64,000 bases of DNA from Paenibacillus plantiphilus (GCF_927798095.1 NZ_CAKMMF010000018.1:1-64000); one strand, 5' to 3'. Shown: positions 8,587-17,523, counted from the stretch's first letter. Numbers and translations: made by a program. Notes: generated by a model from the letters alone, not told the origin.

Positions 8587-8668
8587 ATGGATCACTCTCC
8601 TGAAGGTTTTTTGCGCCATAGTCATGTGCTGTATTGCCGCATAACAGCTCGCCGCCTCGGCAGCCTCG

Positions 8669-9430
8669 CTAACTATAGATGGACAGCTGCGGCTCATAAT
8701 CCGTGAACCGGTACAGCTGTGCCGCCCTCTGCGAATATTTATTCGAGGATTTCAGCTTGCCCGCTTCGTCCCTGACCTCCTCAATAATGCCCTTCCTTAT
8801 CTGAGTCGAAGTCACCTTGCGGATGAAATTCTTCTCCTCGAACGCGGGAACAACGGTCTGTATCACCTGATACAGCTCGCCAATCGTAAACTCCTCAGGA
8901 AGAAATTCCTTCGCTATCGTCGTGGTCAGCATCTTCTCCCGAATCTTGTCCAAAGCGTCCCTAATAATGTCATGATGGTCAAAGGCAAGCTTCATATTCA
9001 TCGCCTCGCTCACTGGAAACAGCCGTACATCCGCCGCATCAATCGAGGCTTTGCGCTCTCTGAGCAGGTCCTCCTTCACAAGCGCGAGGAAGGCGTGCGA
9101 GATCATCCATCCACGGGGATCGCGCCCGGGTGCGCTGTATACATTGAAATACTCGATGCGCACATCCGAAATGCCCGTTTCCTCCTTCAGCTCCCGCTGC
9201 GCGCACTCCGCAACCGTCTCTGTCTCCTGCGTAAACCCGCCAGGCAATGCCCACACCCCCTGAAACGGCCATATCTTCCGCTCAATCAATAACAACTGCA
9301 GCTCCCGCAGCGGCAGCGACTTCTTCCCTGATTCCCGATCCTGGGCTGTTATGGTGAAAATAACGATATCGGTAGGCGCTCCATCGGGCGTTCGATAACT
9401 GCTTGCCGAATAGGTATGCTCATTCTCCAT
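8669..9430 (-). CDS. nrtR: NrtR-type Nudix transcriptional regulator
   Basis: This 253-residue protein has an N-terminal Nudix domain with an intact box (G65, E71, R79-E80, E83-E84, G86) and a C-terminal winged-helix region. The segment LPEEFTIGELYQVIQ...KNFIRKV is typical of NrtR regulators of NAD metabolism, which respond to ADP-ribose. Because the box is complete, hydrolase activity is possible as well. It is the first gene of the operon with prs and nadV, and a 14-bp inverted repeat lies 42 bp upstream. Autoregulation of the operon is the simplest reading. Confidence 0.88.
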   Translation of the reverse strand: MENEHTYSASSYRTPDGAPTDIVIFTITAQDRESGKKSLPLRELQLLLIERKIWPFQGVWALPGGFTQETETVAECAQRELKEETGISDVRIEYFNVYSAPGRDPRGWMISHAFLALVKEDLLRERKASIDAADVRLFPVSEAMNMKLAFDHHDIIRDALDKIREKMLTTTIAKEFLPEEFTIGELYQVIQTVVPAFEEKNFIRKVTSTQIRKGIIEEVRDEAGKLKSSNKYSQRAAQLYRFTDYEPQLSIYS

Positions 9431-9471
9431 CCTGCTTTAACCGCCTCCCAGCCGATAAATGACAACAAAAA

Positions 9472-9514
9472 AATAATTATGTCATATTGATATTATCATT
9501 ATGACATAATTATT
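9472..9514 (-). promoter_or_regulatory. Putative NrtR operator
   Basis: A perfect 14-bp inverted repeat, AATAATTATGTCAT / ATGACATAATTATT, has a 15-bp spacer. It lies 42 bp before the regulator start in an AT-rich promoter region. The assignment to NrtR is by position only. Confidence 0.65.
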
Positions 9515-9539
9515 CACATTGTCAACCGATATCGAAGAC

Positions 9540-9671
9540 TTACACAAACTTATAGATGAGATAGCCAGCAATAACTAGTACAAATGCGACTGCCGATGAT
9601 ATGGAAATCCCAAGAAAAACCTTATAAAGGCGTTCCGAGCCCCGTTCCTTATCAGTCTTCTCCAGCTGCAT
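9540..9671 (-). CDS. Small single-pass membrane protein
   Basis: This 43-residue frame starts at ATG 9671 with GGGAGGG eight bases upstream. A charged N-terminus (EKTDKERGSER) precedes one hydrophobic helix from about residue 17 to 42 (VFLGISISSAVAFVLVIAGY). I do not recognise a family. It lies between the NAD operon promoter and the Cse60-like gene. The strong ribosome site and clear topology support it as a real gene. Confidence 0.6.
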   Translation of the reverse strand: MQLEKTDKERGSERLYKVFLGISISSAVAFVLVIAGYLIYKFV

Positions 9672-9712
9672 CTATATCCCTCCCGCGCACATTTCGCCTA
9701 ATGGGTAGCCAG

Positions 9713-9901
9713 CTAGCCGCTTGTTTTATAAATAACCAGTATCGTGCTTCTCTGATACTCTGTCCGCTGAGGATTCGTCTTCACTAACGTTCCATAGCGG
9801 ATATCCACGAATTGCTCTTCCGTAATCGTCGCTAGAAACTCATTCGCTTTCCGCTCGGCGTAATAAATATCGGAGTCGATAAATTCTTTAATTTGTATCA
9901 T
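9713..9901 (-). CDS. Cse60-like sporulation protein
   Basis: This 62-residue protein resembles B. subtilis Cse60, a small sporulation-induced protein. Shared features are the MIxIKxF start, the central FLATITEEQFVDIRYG block and the ILVIYKT ending. The function of Cse60 is unknown. It supports the endospore-forming nature of the host. The recognition rests on a short alignment from memory. Confidence 0.65.
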   Translation of the reverse strand: MIQIKEFIDSDIYYAERKANEFLATITEEQFVDIRYGTLVKTNPQRTEYQRSTILVIYKTSG

Positions 9902-10002
9902 GCATAGTCACCCTTTCCCAATTATTGTACCTTCCATTTAGCTGCAAAATGGCAAGTCGCACCACACGCGAAGCGTGGCCCGACAAGCCGCCTGCGTCTC
10001 AT

Positions 10003-10437
10003 TCAGGCCGGCAACCCGCTTGTAATATCAACTACTGTAAGCTCATAGCTTCCAGCCGGCGTTTGTACCGTAATGATCTGGCCTTTCTCTGACAAGAGCA
10101 GCTCCTGGCCCAATGGAGATAAGAATGAGATACAGCATTCCTCTATATTCGCAGCCTCCGGCATCACAATGGTGTAGGACTCCACCGTACCGTCCTCGTC
10201 GCTTCGCACGGTCACGTTGCTGCCGATGAGAACCGTTTGACTCAGTACGTCCCTATTATTCTCAGCAACGATTGCTTCTAGACGCTCCCTGTACCTGTTT
10301 ATCAATAACTCCATACCTCTGCGATCACGATGATGCTCGGGGAAGTGTCTTTCTAGAAGCGATGTTTTTTGCTCATCGAAGAACACAAGCTGCTCTACCA
10401 AGCTGGCTGTGATGGGATCGGACAGACTACGGTTCAT
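10003..10437 (-). CDS. GreA/GreB-family C-terminal domain protein
   Basis: This is a 144-residue protein. The last ~75 residues match the GreA/GreB C-terminal FKBP-like domain (VLIGSNVTV, the SFLSPLGQELL segment, GSYELTVVDI). The N-terminal ~65 residues are helical and charged but shorter than a full Gre coiled coil, and the acidic tip is not obvious. It may bind RNA polymerase as a Gre-like or Rnk-like factor rather than being canonical GreA. The ATG at 10437 follows GGAGG at about 11 bases; longer upstream readings are probably not used. Confidence 0.75.
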   Translation of the reverse strand: MNRSLSDPITASLVEQLVFFDEQKTSLLERHFPEHHRDRRGMELLINRYRERLEAIVAENNRDVLSQTVLIGSNVTVRSDEDGTVESYTIVMPEAANIEECCISFLSPLGQELLLSEKGQIITVQTPAGSYELTVVDITSGLPA

Positions 10438-10676
10438 AGAACGATTCACCTCCGATTCGCGTCCTCTCTCCTGGCATGAGATATGCAATACATCTGCACA
10501 TATGTTTTCCTCCCTATAACAAAATAGGCTCCTGCACGGAGCCTTCCTGTAATGATAGCATATATTTGCGAATAGTCTATGGGTCATTGCCGCTACCGCT
10601 TACGTAAACATCCCGATTAGCAAGGTCTTAATCAGGACATAATAGCCTAATAATTGAACAAGAAGGAGGAGCAAGA

Positions 10677-10850
10677 ATGAATTACACGACAGCCCGACTC
10701 TCAACAGCAGCAATCCAGCAGCTCAACGAGATGGAACGTGATTTGTCCAACTCAACAGGCGATGCCATCATCCTCGTCGCATATAAGAAGGAAAGTCATC
10801 CCGGCGACGAAACCGCAGCTTCAAACCACCCCCAAGAGGGCGCTGAATAA
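10677..10850 (+). CDS. Small hypothetical protein
   Basis: This 57-residue frame opens behind AGAAGGAGGAGCAAGA, an excellent ribosome site. The N-terminal part is amphipathic (TARLSTAAIQQLNEMERDL), followed by a short hydrophobic strand (DAIILVAYKK) and a polar, acidic tail. I do not recognise it. It is monocistronic and lies opposite the Gre-like gene's upstream region. Confidence 0.6.
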   Translation: MNYTTARLSTAAIQQLNEMERDLSNSTGDAIILVAYKKESHPGDETAASNHPQEGAE

Positions 10851-10876
10851 GGTTTTTTGTCAAGAATAGCCCCCGG

Positions 10877-11032
10877 CTAGACCTTCTTTTTCCACAGGAA
10901 TACGTTAATTCCAACAGCGATCAAGCTAATACACCCAATGAAATAAAAGATTGAGTTCCCGTCTATCACTTGAACCACGGAAAATATAAGCATAATAATG
11001 CCTATCGTTAAATTAATATATTTTCTAGTCAC
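10877..11032 (-). CDS. Small two-helix membrane protein
   Basis: This 51-residue protein starts at GTG 11032, seven bases after AGGAGG. Two hydrophobic segments (about 6-22 and 27-45) are separated by DGN, and the tail ends WKKKV. The family is not recognised. Small proteins of this shape are common in spore formers and their role is usually unknown. Confidence 0.6.
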   Translation of the reverse strand: MTRKYINLTIGIIMLIFSVVQVIDGNSIFYFIGCISLIAVGINVFLWKKKV

Positions 11033-11208
11033 AACAACACCTCCTGCGCAAACAATGCTCCCAGACAAAGGGAGTATTGTGTCGTTTGCAAAACTTTTCT
11101 AGGTCATTTATATCATTGCAAGATTGGTTTTACAATTGGTATTATTGTATAGTTCCCAGTAGTGGGTCATGTTACCATAATTATGAGTGAATGAGAGGAG
11201 CAGCAATA

Positions 11209-12426
11209 TTGAAAAGAGGGTATGTTTTTATTCTGGCAGCGCTAGCACTAATTCTTGCATTCTCAGGGGCCGCATCGGCTGGAGCCGCGTCAAAGAAAGA
11301 CATCGGGGTCTGGGTGAATGACCGAAAAATCGAATTTGATGTACCGCCATTAATCGAGGAAGGCACTACCTATGTCGAGTTCAAAGGACTGTTCACTGCT
11401 CTTGGCTACACAATCGATTATAACGCAAAAGAAAAGGTCATCGCAGGCACAGCGCCAGGCAAAACGATTCAGTTCCGCATCGGATCAGACAGACCTGTAA
11501 TCGACGGGAAGGTATCTTCTAAAGCTGTTCAGCTAATCGTGAAAGAAGGACGGACATTGGTTCCCCTCCGATTTGTAGGGGAAGCGACAGGAATGCTCGT
11601 AGATTGGAATGCAGCCGCGCAAACGATCAAAATCAATAGCAAGGGCGCCAGCAGCAACAGCAGTCCAACTGACAAGGACCGCGCCAAGCTTCAAGCCTTT
11701 CTTGATCAATTAAGCAAGTCAGAGTATGTGGACAGACTTCAATATTTCGACCCCGCCTCACCCATTTATGAAGCGATTAAGAATATGCCCGAGGACGTCT
11801 TGGATGTAAAAACCGAGTCACAATCAAAGCTGGTCAGCATTCTCGACTGGAAACCCGGCCAAGCCATAATTACAATGAACATGGTTACCAAAAAAATTAG
11901 CGGCGACAGCTTCTACCTGGACAACTCCGTTGACTATAAGCTGACGTTGACACAGGATGCAGCCCAGAATTGGAAGGTATATTTGCTTGAGCCTGCCGGA
12001 GCTATTCAATATTTGAATACAGAAGAAGTATTGGGCAAGGAACCAACCGTTCCCGAAGAAGACAAAAAAAGTCTGTTAGCGGTCATCGACAAACAGATCC
12101 AGGCAATTAATGATGAGGACATTGCAGCCTATCGCTCCACGATGGACCCTCAATTTCCCGGACTTGACGTAGTAATGGAGCTGTTGAAGCAAACCTTCGA
12201 GCAGCAGAATCTTACGGCGATCGTCGAAAAAACACAGATCGTCCACTTTACCGGAACAGAGGCTGCCGTTCGTGTTTCCCAGACAACCCAAGACAGCACC
12301 GGCGCCGGATACCGCCTCGACCTCGTTGTTATTCTCGGAAAATCCGAATCGGGCGAATGGTTGCTTACAGAGGAATCAAAAATGATCAACTTCGAACAGT
12401 TTGCCGCAATGAACAGCAAGCTGTAG
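11209..12426 (+). CDS. Secreted protein with copper amine oxidase N-terminal-type domain
   Basis: This 405-residue exported protein starts at TTG 11209. The in-frame ATG at 11191 overlaps the GAGAGGAG ribosome site and is less likely. A signal peptide (KRGYVFILAALALILAFSG, cleavage near ASAGA) leads into a stalk-type domain: VNDRKIEFDVPPLIEEGTTYV and GRTLVPLRFVGEATG are hallmarks of the Cu_amine_oxidN1 repeat. The rest contains two NTF2-like segments. No catalytic function can be assigned; such proteins sit at the Paenibacillus cell surface. Confidence 0.82.
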   Translation: MKRGYVFILAALALILAFSGAASAGAASKKDIGVWVNDRKIEFDVPPLIEEGTTYVEFKGLFTALGYTIDYNAKEKVIAGTAPGKTIQFRIGSDRPVIDGKVSSKAVQLIVKEGRTLVPLRFVGEATGMLVDWNAAAQTIKINSKGASSNSSPTDKDRAKLQAFLDQLSKSEYVDRLQYFDPASPIYEAIKNMPEDVLDVKTESQSKLVSILDWKPGQAIITMNMVTKKISGDSFYLDNSVDYKLTLTQDAAQNWKVYLLEPAGAIQYLNTEEVLGKEPTVPEEDKKSLLAVIDKQIQAINDEDIAAYRSTMDPQFPGLDVVMELLKQTFEQQNLTAIVEKTQIVHFTGTEAAVRVSQTTQDSTGAGYRLDLVVILGKSESGEWLLTEESKMINFEQFAAMNSKL

Positions 12427-12581
12427 GTGAACATAGCAACGGGATATGGATACACCGTATACGCTAATGAAGCATTTGGATGCGAATACGGTAGATACAG
12501 ATGCGGATAATGTGCGTTTAAAGCGGCTGAACAAGGGGCAACTCTTGCTCGGCCGCTATCGTTTCGACGATTATTCAATGA

Positions 12582-13070
12582 TTATATACCTGTCTGGTCT
12601 ATAGCAAAAATTACTTGCTCTGCATCAAAGCGATTAACTCTCTTTACTTCATAAAAGCCAAGTCTTTTTAATAAGGCACATGAAGAAGTGTTTGCTGATT
12701 GTGCTTCAGCAATAAGCTTATTAAATGCTTTATCTTTGAAGGAATGATACAACACCTCACTAACCGCCTCAAATGCTAAACCATTACCCCAAACACTTGA
12801 TAAAAACATATATGAAATTTGAGTATATTCTCCATCATAGTGTGGTGTTAATAAGATGCTTCCTAAAAATGCACCAGAACCTAATTCTCTCACTGTCCAG
12901 TATTGGCAATTTTCCTGAGGATTTATCCATTCAGTAATTCTATCTTCAATTTGCTCTAAATTTCTATGACCCCCCAAATAATCCCATACTTTAGTATCAT
13001 TATATAATTTTTTTAAATCAATATAGTCAGCTTGATTTGTAATTTCAATGCTACAACGTTTTGTTTCCAC
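12582..13070 (-). CDS. GNAT family N-acetyltransferase
   Basis: This 162-residue acetyltransferase is of the RimJ/RimL-like branch. The acetyl-CoA loop is represented by SSVWGNGLAFEAV, with ANTSSCALLKRLGF towards the C-terminus. It starts at GTG 13070, eight bases after GAGGAG. The substrate is unknown. The codon usage is visibly AT-richer than the genes around it and it shares this with the next three genes, which suggests a small acquired block. Confidence 0.8.
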   Translation of the reverse strand: METKRCSIEITNQADYIDLKKLYNDTKVWDYLGGHRNLEQIEDRITEWINPQENCQYWTVRELGSGAFLGSILLTPHYDGEYTQISYMFLSSVWGNGLAFEAVSEVLYHSFKDKAFNKLIAEAQSANTSSCALLKRLGFYEVKRVNRFDAEQVIFAIDQTGI

Positions 13071-13118
13071 TATACATTCTCCTCGTCTTTATTCCTATTA
13101 TAGTCTTGCCCATTTAAA

Positions 13119-13451
13119 TTACCCAATGAGTGTTCCATTCGGTAGTGTAATGTCTGGTTTCAAGAGAACCACGTCCCCCTTTTCCGGTATTCCTCCAAGA
13201 ATTAATACTTCTGATTTAAAACCAGCTATACGCCTAGCAGGAAAGTTAACGACACCTACTATTTGTTTCCCTACCATTTCCTCAGCCTTATACCGCTTCG
13301 CAATTTGTGCACTCGATGTTTTAATTCCGATCTCTGCTCCAAAGTCAATTTCAAGTTTAATAGCGGGTACTTTTGCTTCCGAAAAAAACTCCGAGTTTGT
13401 AATTGTTCCAACACGAATATCGAGCTTCAAGAAATCATCGATTGTTGCCAT
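13119..13451 (-). CDS. csaA: CsaA-like tRNA-binding-domain protein
   Basis: This 110-residue single-domain OB-fold protein matches CsaA. It shows DIRVGTITNSEFF at the N-terminus, KLEIDFG, SSAQIAKRY and GVVNFPARRIAGFKSEVL. CsaA has been reported as a chaperone-like, tRNA-binding dimer that assists protein export. Its ATG follows GGAGG, and the start lies inside the last 17 bp of the EamA transporter gene, so the two are co-translated. Confidence 0.9.
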   Translation of the reverse strand: MATIDDFLKLDIRVGTITNSEFFSEAKVPAIKLEIDFGAEIGIKTSSAQIAKRYKAEEMVGKQIVGVVNFPARRIAGFKSEVLILGGIPEKGDVVLLKPDITLPNGTLIG

Positions 13452-14361
13452 TTTTTATTCCTCCATCCACATTGTAGCTTAATGATTTTGACCAAAAATA
13501 CATGCCCATACCGAATAAAGTCAGCATACCGCCTAAGAACTGAAATAACGAAATGGTTTCTCCTAATAACAGATACGCAAGAATGATGGCAAGTACAGGT
13601 TCTCCGATAATACCTACAGAGACAGTCGTAGCCCCAATTGATTTCAATAATAGATTGAAAATATATTGTCCAAAGATAGTCGGGATTATCGCAAGCAACA
13701 AAAAGTAGGTCCATTCTGATGAGTCGTATTCAATTAATGAGTAGTTATAAATCAAATTGTAGACGAGCATGACAGCGCCGCCAATAAAAAAGACGATGAT
13801 GCTGTATATATTGACATCGATTTTATGGCTTACCTTCTGCCCCGCCAACAAATATGCGGAAACGAAGAATGTCCCTATTAACGATAAACCATCTCCAATT
13901 AGCGCTTCTTTGGACACTCCTATGTCTCCCCAAGCGATAAGGATTGATCCCACAACAGCAACGATCAAGCACAGAACAGTTGGCAATTTAGCTTGTTCCT
14001 TGAATAAAAAATATGAACCAGTCATCACAAATAATGGCTGCAACGCCAAGATGACCATGGAGCTTGCGACAGAGGTATAGCTCAAGGATTCCATCCAGAA
14101 TAGAAAGTGTAACCCTAGTAAAAGGCCGGCTAACAGAACGATACTCCAATCCTTTTTATTCATATCTATGGAGCGAAGCCTTCTCCAAGGCACCAAAGCA
14201 AGCATGATGATGACTGAGATAAACAATCTGTACATCCCAGCTACAGAAGTCGGCGTATCTGAAAACTTGATCATGATGGAAGAGATCGAAACAGACAATA
14301 TACTGATGAATAGTAAAATAAACGGATGAGAAAATAACGAAGATTTATTGAATTTAACCAT
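13435..14361 (-). CDS. EamA/DMT family transporter
   Basis: This 308-residue integral membrane protein has about ten hydrophobic segments arranged as two EamA repeats, the second near IIPTIFGQYIFNLLLKSIGAT. Members export amino acids, metabolites or drugs; the substrate cannot be read. The ATG at 14361 is preferred because GGAGG stands just upstream. It overlaps csaA and is divergent from the AraC gene at 14509, its likely regulator. Confidence 0.88.
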   Translation of the reverse strand: MVKFNKSSLFSHPFILLFISILSVSISSIMIKFSDTPTSVAGMYRLFISVIIMLALVPWRRLRSIDMNKKDWSIVLLAGLLLGLHFLFWMESLSYTSVASSMVILALQPLFVMTGSYFLFKEQAKLPTVLCLIVAVVGSILIAWGDIGVSKEALIGDGLSLIGTFFVSAYLLAGQKVSHKIDVNIYSIIVFFIGGAVMLVYNLIYNYSLIEYDSSEWTYFLLLAIIPTIFGQYIFNLLLKSIGATTVSVGIIGEPVLAIILAYLLLGETISLFQFLGGMLTLFGMGMYFWSKSLSYNVDGGIKNGNNR

Positions 14362-14508
14362 AGATCCTCCAAGCATTAGACAATTACCTGTGCACAGAAT
14401 TGTAGGTTAGTACTAAGATGGATATAATAATATCATCACCAACGTCTATTTTGTGCAAATATATCATTCAATTATATTGAAATATCGTCTAATAAAGGAG
14501 TCTGTCCC

Positions 14509-15393
14509 TTGGAAAAACAATTATTTGAAACCATTCAATATCCTGACGAGGCTTTCCCATACATTATGCACACACATACGAATCAAGGGTCGACTCCCAA
14601 AGGCAGAGGCGTTAACGATCTGCATTGGCACGAAGAATTGCAAATGACTTTAGTGACCAAAGGGAAACTAACGATACAAATCAACGGAATCGATTATGAT
14701 TTAAAAGCCGGACAAGCCATTTTTATCAATAAGAGTGTTCTGCACATTGTTTCACACCTCACTCATGACGGAGAATATGTCAGCTTTAATTTTCCGGAGA
14801 AGTTGCTCGCCTTCTATTCAGACAGTATCATGGAAAAAAGCTTTGTACTTCCTTATACGAATTCGTTTATTCTTTCGCTGGAAATCAAAGGAGATGAGGA
14901 GTGGCAAAATCAAGTTTTGCAAATCCTTTGGGATATGAGAGAGGAATTTGAAAAGAAAAAAGCTTGGGGATGGCAGTATAAGGTTTCGATCAAAACGGTT
15001 CAGTTATGGTTGATTCTAATATCAAATATATCTCTTTCTTCAGAGGAGTCCTCCAAACACAACAGACGCCAACAAGAGAGGCTGCAAGTAATGCTTAGCT
15101 TTATACATCAAAACTATAGTGATCCTGTAACGTTGAAAGAAATTGCTGACGCAGCCCATTTGAGCGTTTCGGAGTGCACGCGCAGCTTTAAAAAAAGCAT
15201 TCATATGACTCCTTATGACTACTTGGTTAAATATCGTATTAAAAGGAGCTGCGAGTTGTTAGAATCCACTGAATATACGATAACTGAAATTGCTCGGAGA
15301 ATTGGTTTCAATCATGTCAATCATTTTATCCAGTCTTTCAAAAAACATTGTAACCGTACTCCTAAGGAATTCCGTAAAATTAGAAATGGGTAG
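14509..15393 (+). CDS. AraC family transcriptional regulator
   Basis: This 294-residue regulator starts at TTG 14509 behind AAAGGAG. An N-terminal cupin contains LHWHEELQM and GQAIFINKSVLH. The C-terminal AraC double helix-turn-helix begins near residue 200 (LSFIHQNYSDPVTLKEIADAA) and ends CNRTPKEFRKIR. It is divergent from the EamA transporter and likely controls it. Like its neighbours it is AT-rich. Confidence 0.9.
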   Translation: MEKQLFETIQYPDEAFPYIMHTHTNQGSTPKGRGVNDLHWHEELQMTLVTKGKLTIQINGIDYDLKAGQAIFINKSVLHIVSHLTHDGEYVSFNFPEKLLAFYSDSIMEKSFVLPYTNSFILSLEIKGDEEWQNQVLQILWDMREEFEKKKAWGWQYKVSIKTVQLWLILISNISLSSEESSKHNRRQQERLQVMLSFIHQNYSDPVTLKEIADAAHLSVSECTRSFKKSIHMTPYDYLVKYRIKRSCELLESTEYTITEIARRIGFNHVNHFIQSFKKHCNRTPKEFRKIRNG

Positions 15394-15617
15394 ACTACTT
15401 CTTGAAAATTCCCTTGCCCCTATCGAATTCTCTTTTGCTTCAGCCGAATTAGGCGGCAGCATATACTTCTTGCTCCCAGACCTCTTTACATTCGCCCAAA
15501 GCGGTGCTTCCACCATGGGCGAGATATCTAATGTTGAGTTCCATACGCCAACGAAAAGGTGGAGATATCTATAAAGTTCCACATTAATTTACTCCACATA
15601 CATATCAAGAACAAAAA
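15394..15617. other. Gap with no supported gene
   Basis: Both strands carry short open frames here that overlap the end of the AraC gene. None has a ribosome site or a family I recognise. It ends at the tRNA-operon terminator. Confidence 0.5.
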
Positions 15618-15653
15618 AACCTGAAATCCTTCTACAACAAGGAATTCCAGGTT
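15618..15653 (-). terminator. Terminator of the tRNA operon
   Basis: The AACCTG...CAGGTT hairpin is followed by seven T on the minus strand, directly after tRNA-Leu. Confidence 0.85.
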
Positions 15654-15663
15654 CTTCTAGGGA

Positions 15664-15745
15664 TGCGGTCGGAGGGATTTGAACCCTCACGTCCATAGGA
15701 CGCCACCCCCTCAAGATGGTGTGTCTGCCGTTCCACCACGACCGC
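15664..15745 (-). tRNA. tRNA-Leu (GAG)
   Basis: An 82-nt class II tRNA with a GCGGTCG/CGACCGC acceptor stem. The anticodon stem is CCATC/GGTGG with loop TTGAGGG, giving anticodon GAG. A short variable arm and GGTTCAAATCC T-loop are present. CCA is not encoded. Confidence 0.92.
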
Positions 15746-15796
15746 ATATTCAGTTGTTGCTTCTAAAGTATACATTTGCTCTTGAGGTAAAGCAAA

Positions 15797-15872
15797 TGGT
15801 GAGTCATGTAGGATTCGAACCTACGACACCCTGATTAAAAGTCAGGTGCTCTACCAACTGAGCTAATGACTC
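15797..15872 (-). tRNA. tRNA-Lys (TTT)
   Basis: The GAGTCAT/ATGACTC acceptor stem encloses anticodon loop CTTTTAA. The GGTTCGAATCC T-loop and an encoded CCA are visible. Confidence 0.95.
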
Positions 15873-15878
15873 ATGTGA

Positions 15879-15953
15879 TGGTGACCCGTAGGGGATTCGA
15901 ACCCCTGTTACCTCCGTGAAAGGGAGGTGTCTTAACCCCTTGACCAACGGGCC
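15879..15953 (-). tRNA. tRNA-Glu (TTC)
   Basis: The GGCCCGT/ACGGGTC acceptor stem has one G-T pair. The anticodon loop is CTTTCAC with anticodon TTC, and CCA is encoded. Confidence 0.95.
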
Positions 15954-16112
15954 GCAATGAATGTAATTAGTCACCCAGCTTAAAAGACGACAGGTATTAT
16001 TATAACCAATTACGTTAACAAGTGCAAGCTTTTTCTTATAAACCAATCAGACAAGCCTCATTCAGGCAAACAAAAAGGACCACGATGACCGGCCCACTCG
16101 TTTAACTTTATG

Positions 16113-16203
16113 TGGCGGAGAGAGAGGGATTCGAACCCTCGCACCACTTGCGCAGTCTAACCCCTTAGCAGAGGGTCCCCTTGAGCCACTTGGGTATCTC
16201 TCC
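16113..16203 (-). tRNA. tRNA-Ser (GCT)
   Basis: A 91-nt class II tRNA with a GGAGAGA acceptor stem, anticodon GCT within CTGCTAA, a long variable arm and encoded CCA. Confidence 0.95.
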
Positions 16204-16214
16204 AAAAAAAGAAT

Positions 16215-16290
16215 TGGCTCCCCGAACAGGACTCGAACCTGTGACAACTCGATTAACAGTCGAGTGCTCTACCAACTGAGCTATCAGGGA
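16215..16290 (-). tRNA. tRNA-Asn (GTT)
   Basis: Anticodon GTT lies in loop CTGTTAA. The T-loop and encoded CCA are visible. It is first in transcription of the cluster Asn-Ser-Glu-Lys-Leu, the same kind of cluster that follows ydcK in B. subtilis. Confidence 0.95.
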
Positions 16291-16318
16291 ATATAATTTA
16301 GTGACAAGAAATAATGTA

Positions 16319-16798
16319 TCATGTTTGAACTTTTAAGTCAAGCGTATATAACAATAAATTTCCGCGGCATTTTCCGCAGGCGAATCGATCAGGGTCAATT
16401 CTTCGTTTTCGCAAGTACTCTGCGCTGCAGCTCCGGCAAACAAGCTTGTACCGATATGGCTGCACCCGGCGTTCTTCACGGCCAGGAAGTGATTTGCAGA
16501 AGCGCGTTCCGCCGACCTTCGCCAACAATTGCTTGAAGTCGGCATCCCGATGCCGGTATCCCCGCTTCATAATGTGCAAATGATAATGGCATAATTCATG
16601 CTTGATAATTTTCTCTGTCTCTTCTGGTCCATAGTTGGCAAGCTGATGCGGGGAAATTTCGATATTATGCGATTTTGTAAAATAACGTCCCCCTGTCGCT
16701 GTAAGCCGACTGTTAAAGGATGCCTTGTGTCGGAACGGCAGTCCGAAGCTTTGCAGCGATACTCGTTCTATCCATGCTTGAAGCATTGTATCTTCCAT
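16319..16798 (-). CDS. SprT-like zinc protein (YdcK)
   Basis: This 159-residue SprT-family protein has the metal motif HELCH (67-71) and a C-terminal zinc ribbon made of CRSC and CGKC pairs. The family is related to SPRTN-type metalloproteases, but the bacterial function is not established. I prefer the second ATG (16798) because AGGGAG stands eight bases before it. It lies directly upstream of the tRNA cluster and near cmpA and tex, as in B. subtilis. Confidence 0.9.
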   Translation of the reverse strand: MEDTMLQAWIERVSLQSFGLPFRHKASFNSRLTATGGRYFTKSHNIEISPHQLANYGPEETEKIIKHELCHYHLHIMKRGYRHRDADFKQLLAKVGGTRFCKSLPGREERRVQPYRYKLVCRSCSAEYLRKRRIDPDRFACGKCRGNLLLYTLDLKVQT

Positions 16799-16935
16799 TG
16801 TCATTCTCCCTAAAGGTTATTGCAACCTATAATTGTGGATAAGAAACGGACTCCTACTTGAATTTTAAAGGATGAATACGCTACACTGTCAAGTAGTATT
16901 TACCTGTTGGATTCCAAGGGAGAGTGTACTTAACT

Positions 16936-17289
16936 ATGGCACTGATGCGTTATATTGTTATGAAGGACAAGCAACAACTTTCGTTTGTAGAGATGCCTGA
17001 ATCGCATGCGTACCAGCTTAGCGCGCTCAATCTGCGGCTGCATAAGGAGATCGACAAGCTGACCGCAAGCAACGTTCCGTCACTTCCATATGCGATCGCG
17101 GAGTGTGCTGACCTGGAGCTGCACGACAAATCGATAACGATCCAATCCGGCCTTGATTATATGAATGAACTGGAGAAGGACTTTGCTTCCATTCAGGAGC
17201 AAGCCTATCCCCTTATCGCTCTGTTAACAGAAATTCGCGCTCTGCAAGCTCAATTAGAGCAATGGTACGAAGAGGAAATGGACGCGTAA
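16936..17289 (+). CDS. Hypothetical protein, helical
   Basis: This 117-residue protein is rich in L, E, Q and A, predicted helical, with a coiled-coil-like C-terminal half (MNELEKDFASIQEQAYPLIA...). I do not recognise it. The start is uncertain: a GTG at 16924 is too close to AAGGGAG and the ATG at 16936 is rather far from it. It is divergent from SprT. Confidence 0.6.
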   Translation: MALMRYIVMKDKQQLSFVEMPESHAYQLSALNLRLHKEIDKLTASNVPSLPYAIAECADLELHDKSITIQSGLDYMNELEKDFASIQEQAYPLIALLTEIRALQAQLEQWYEEEMDA

Positions 17290-17523
17290 ACATTAACGAA
17301 GCACACCTATCGGTTCGAAGTTACCACAAATGTCTGCAGGACTGCAGTGTAGTGCCGCTAGGCGCGTTGTGGCCGCTTGCTATTGGCCTACGCTAACAAA
17401 GTGGCACTGCACCTGTTATTGCGCCACAGAGGGCTTCAAAAGCTAAATTCCAGTGGACCTGCACGGACATTCGCCTATCCCCATAAGCTAGTTATTACAA
17501 CAAGCGACAGCGGAAGGAGGGCG

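Noticed and set aside
15259-15582. Short frames on both strands after the second AraC gene, possibly a transposase remnant.
   Set aside because: They overlap the AraC gene end, have no ribosome site and no recognisable motif.
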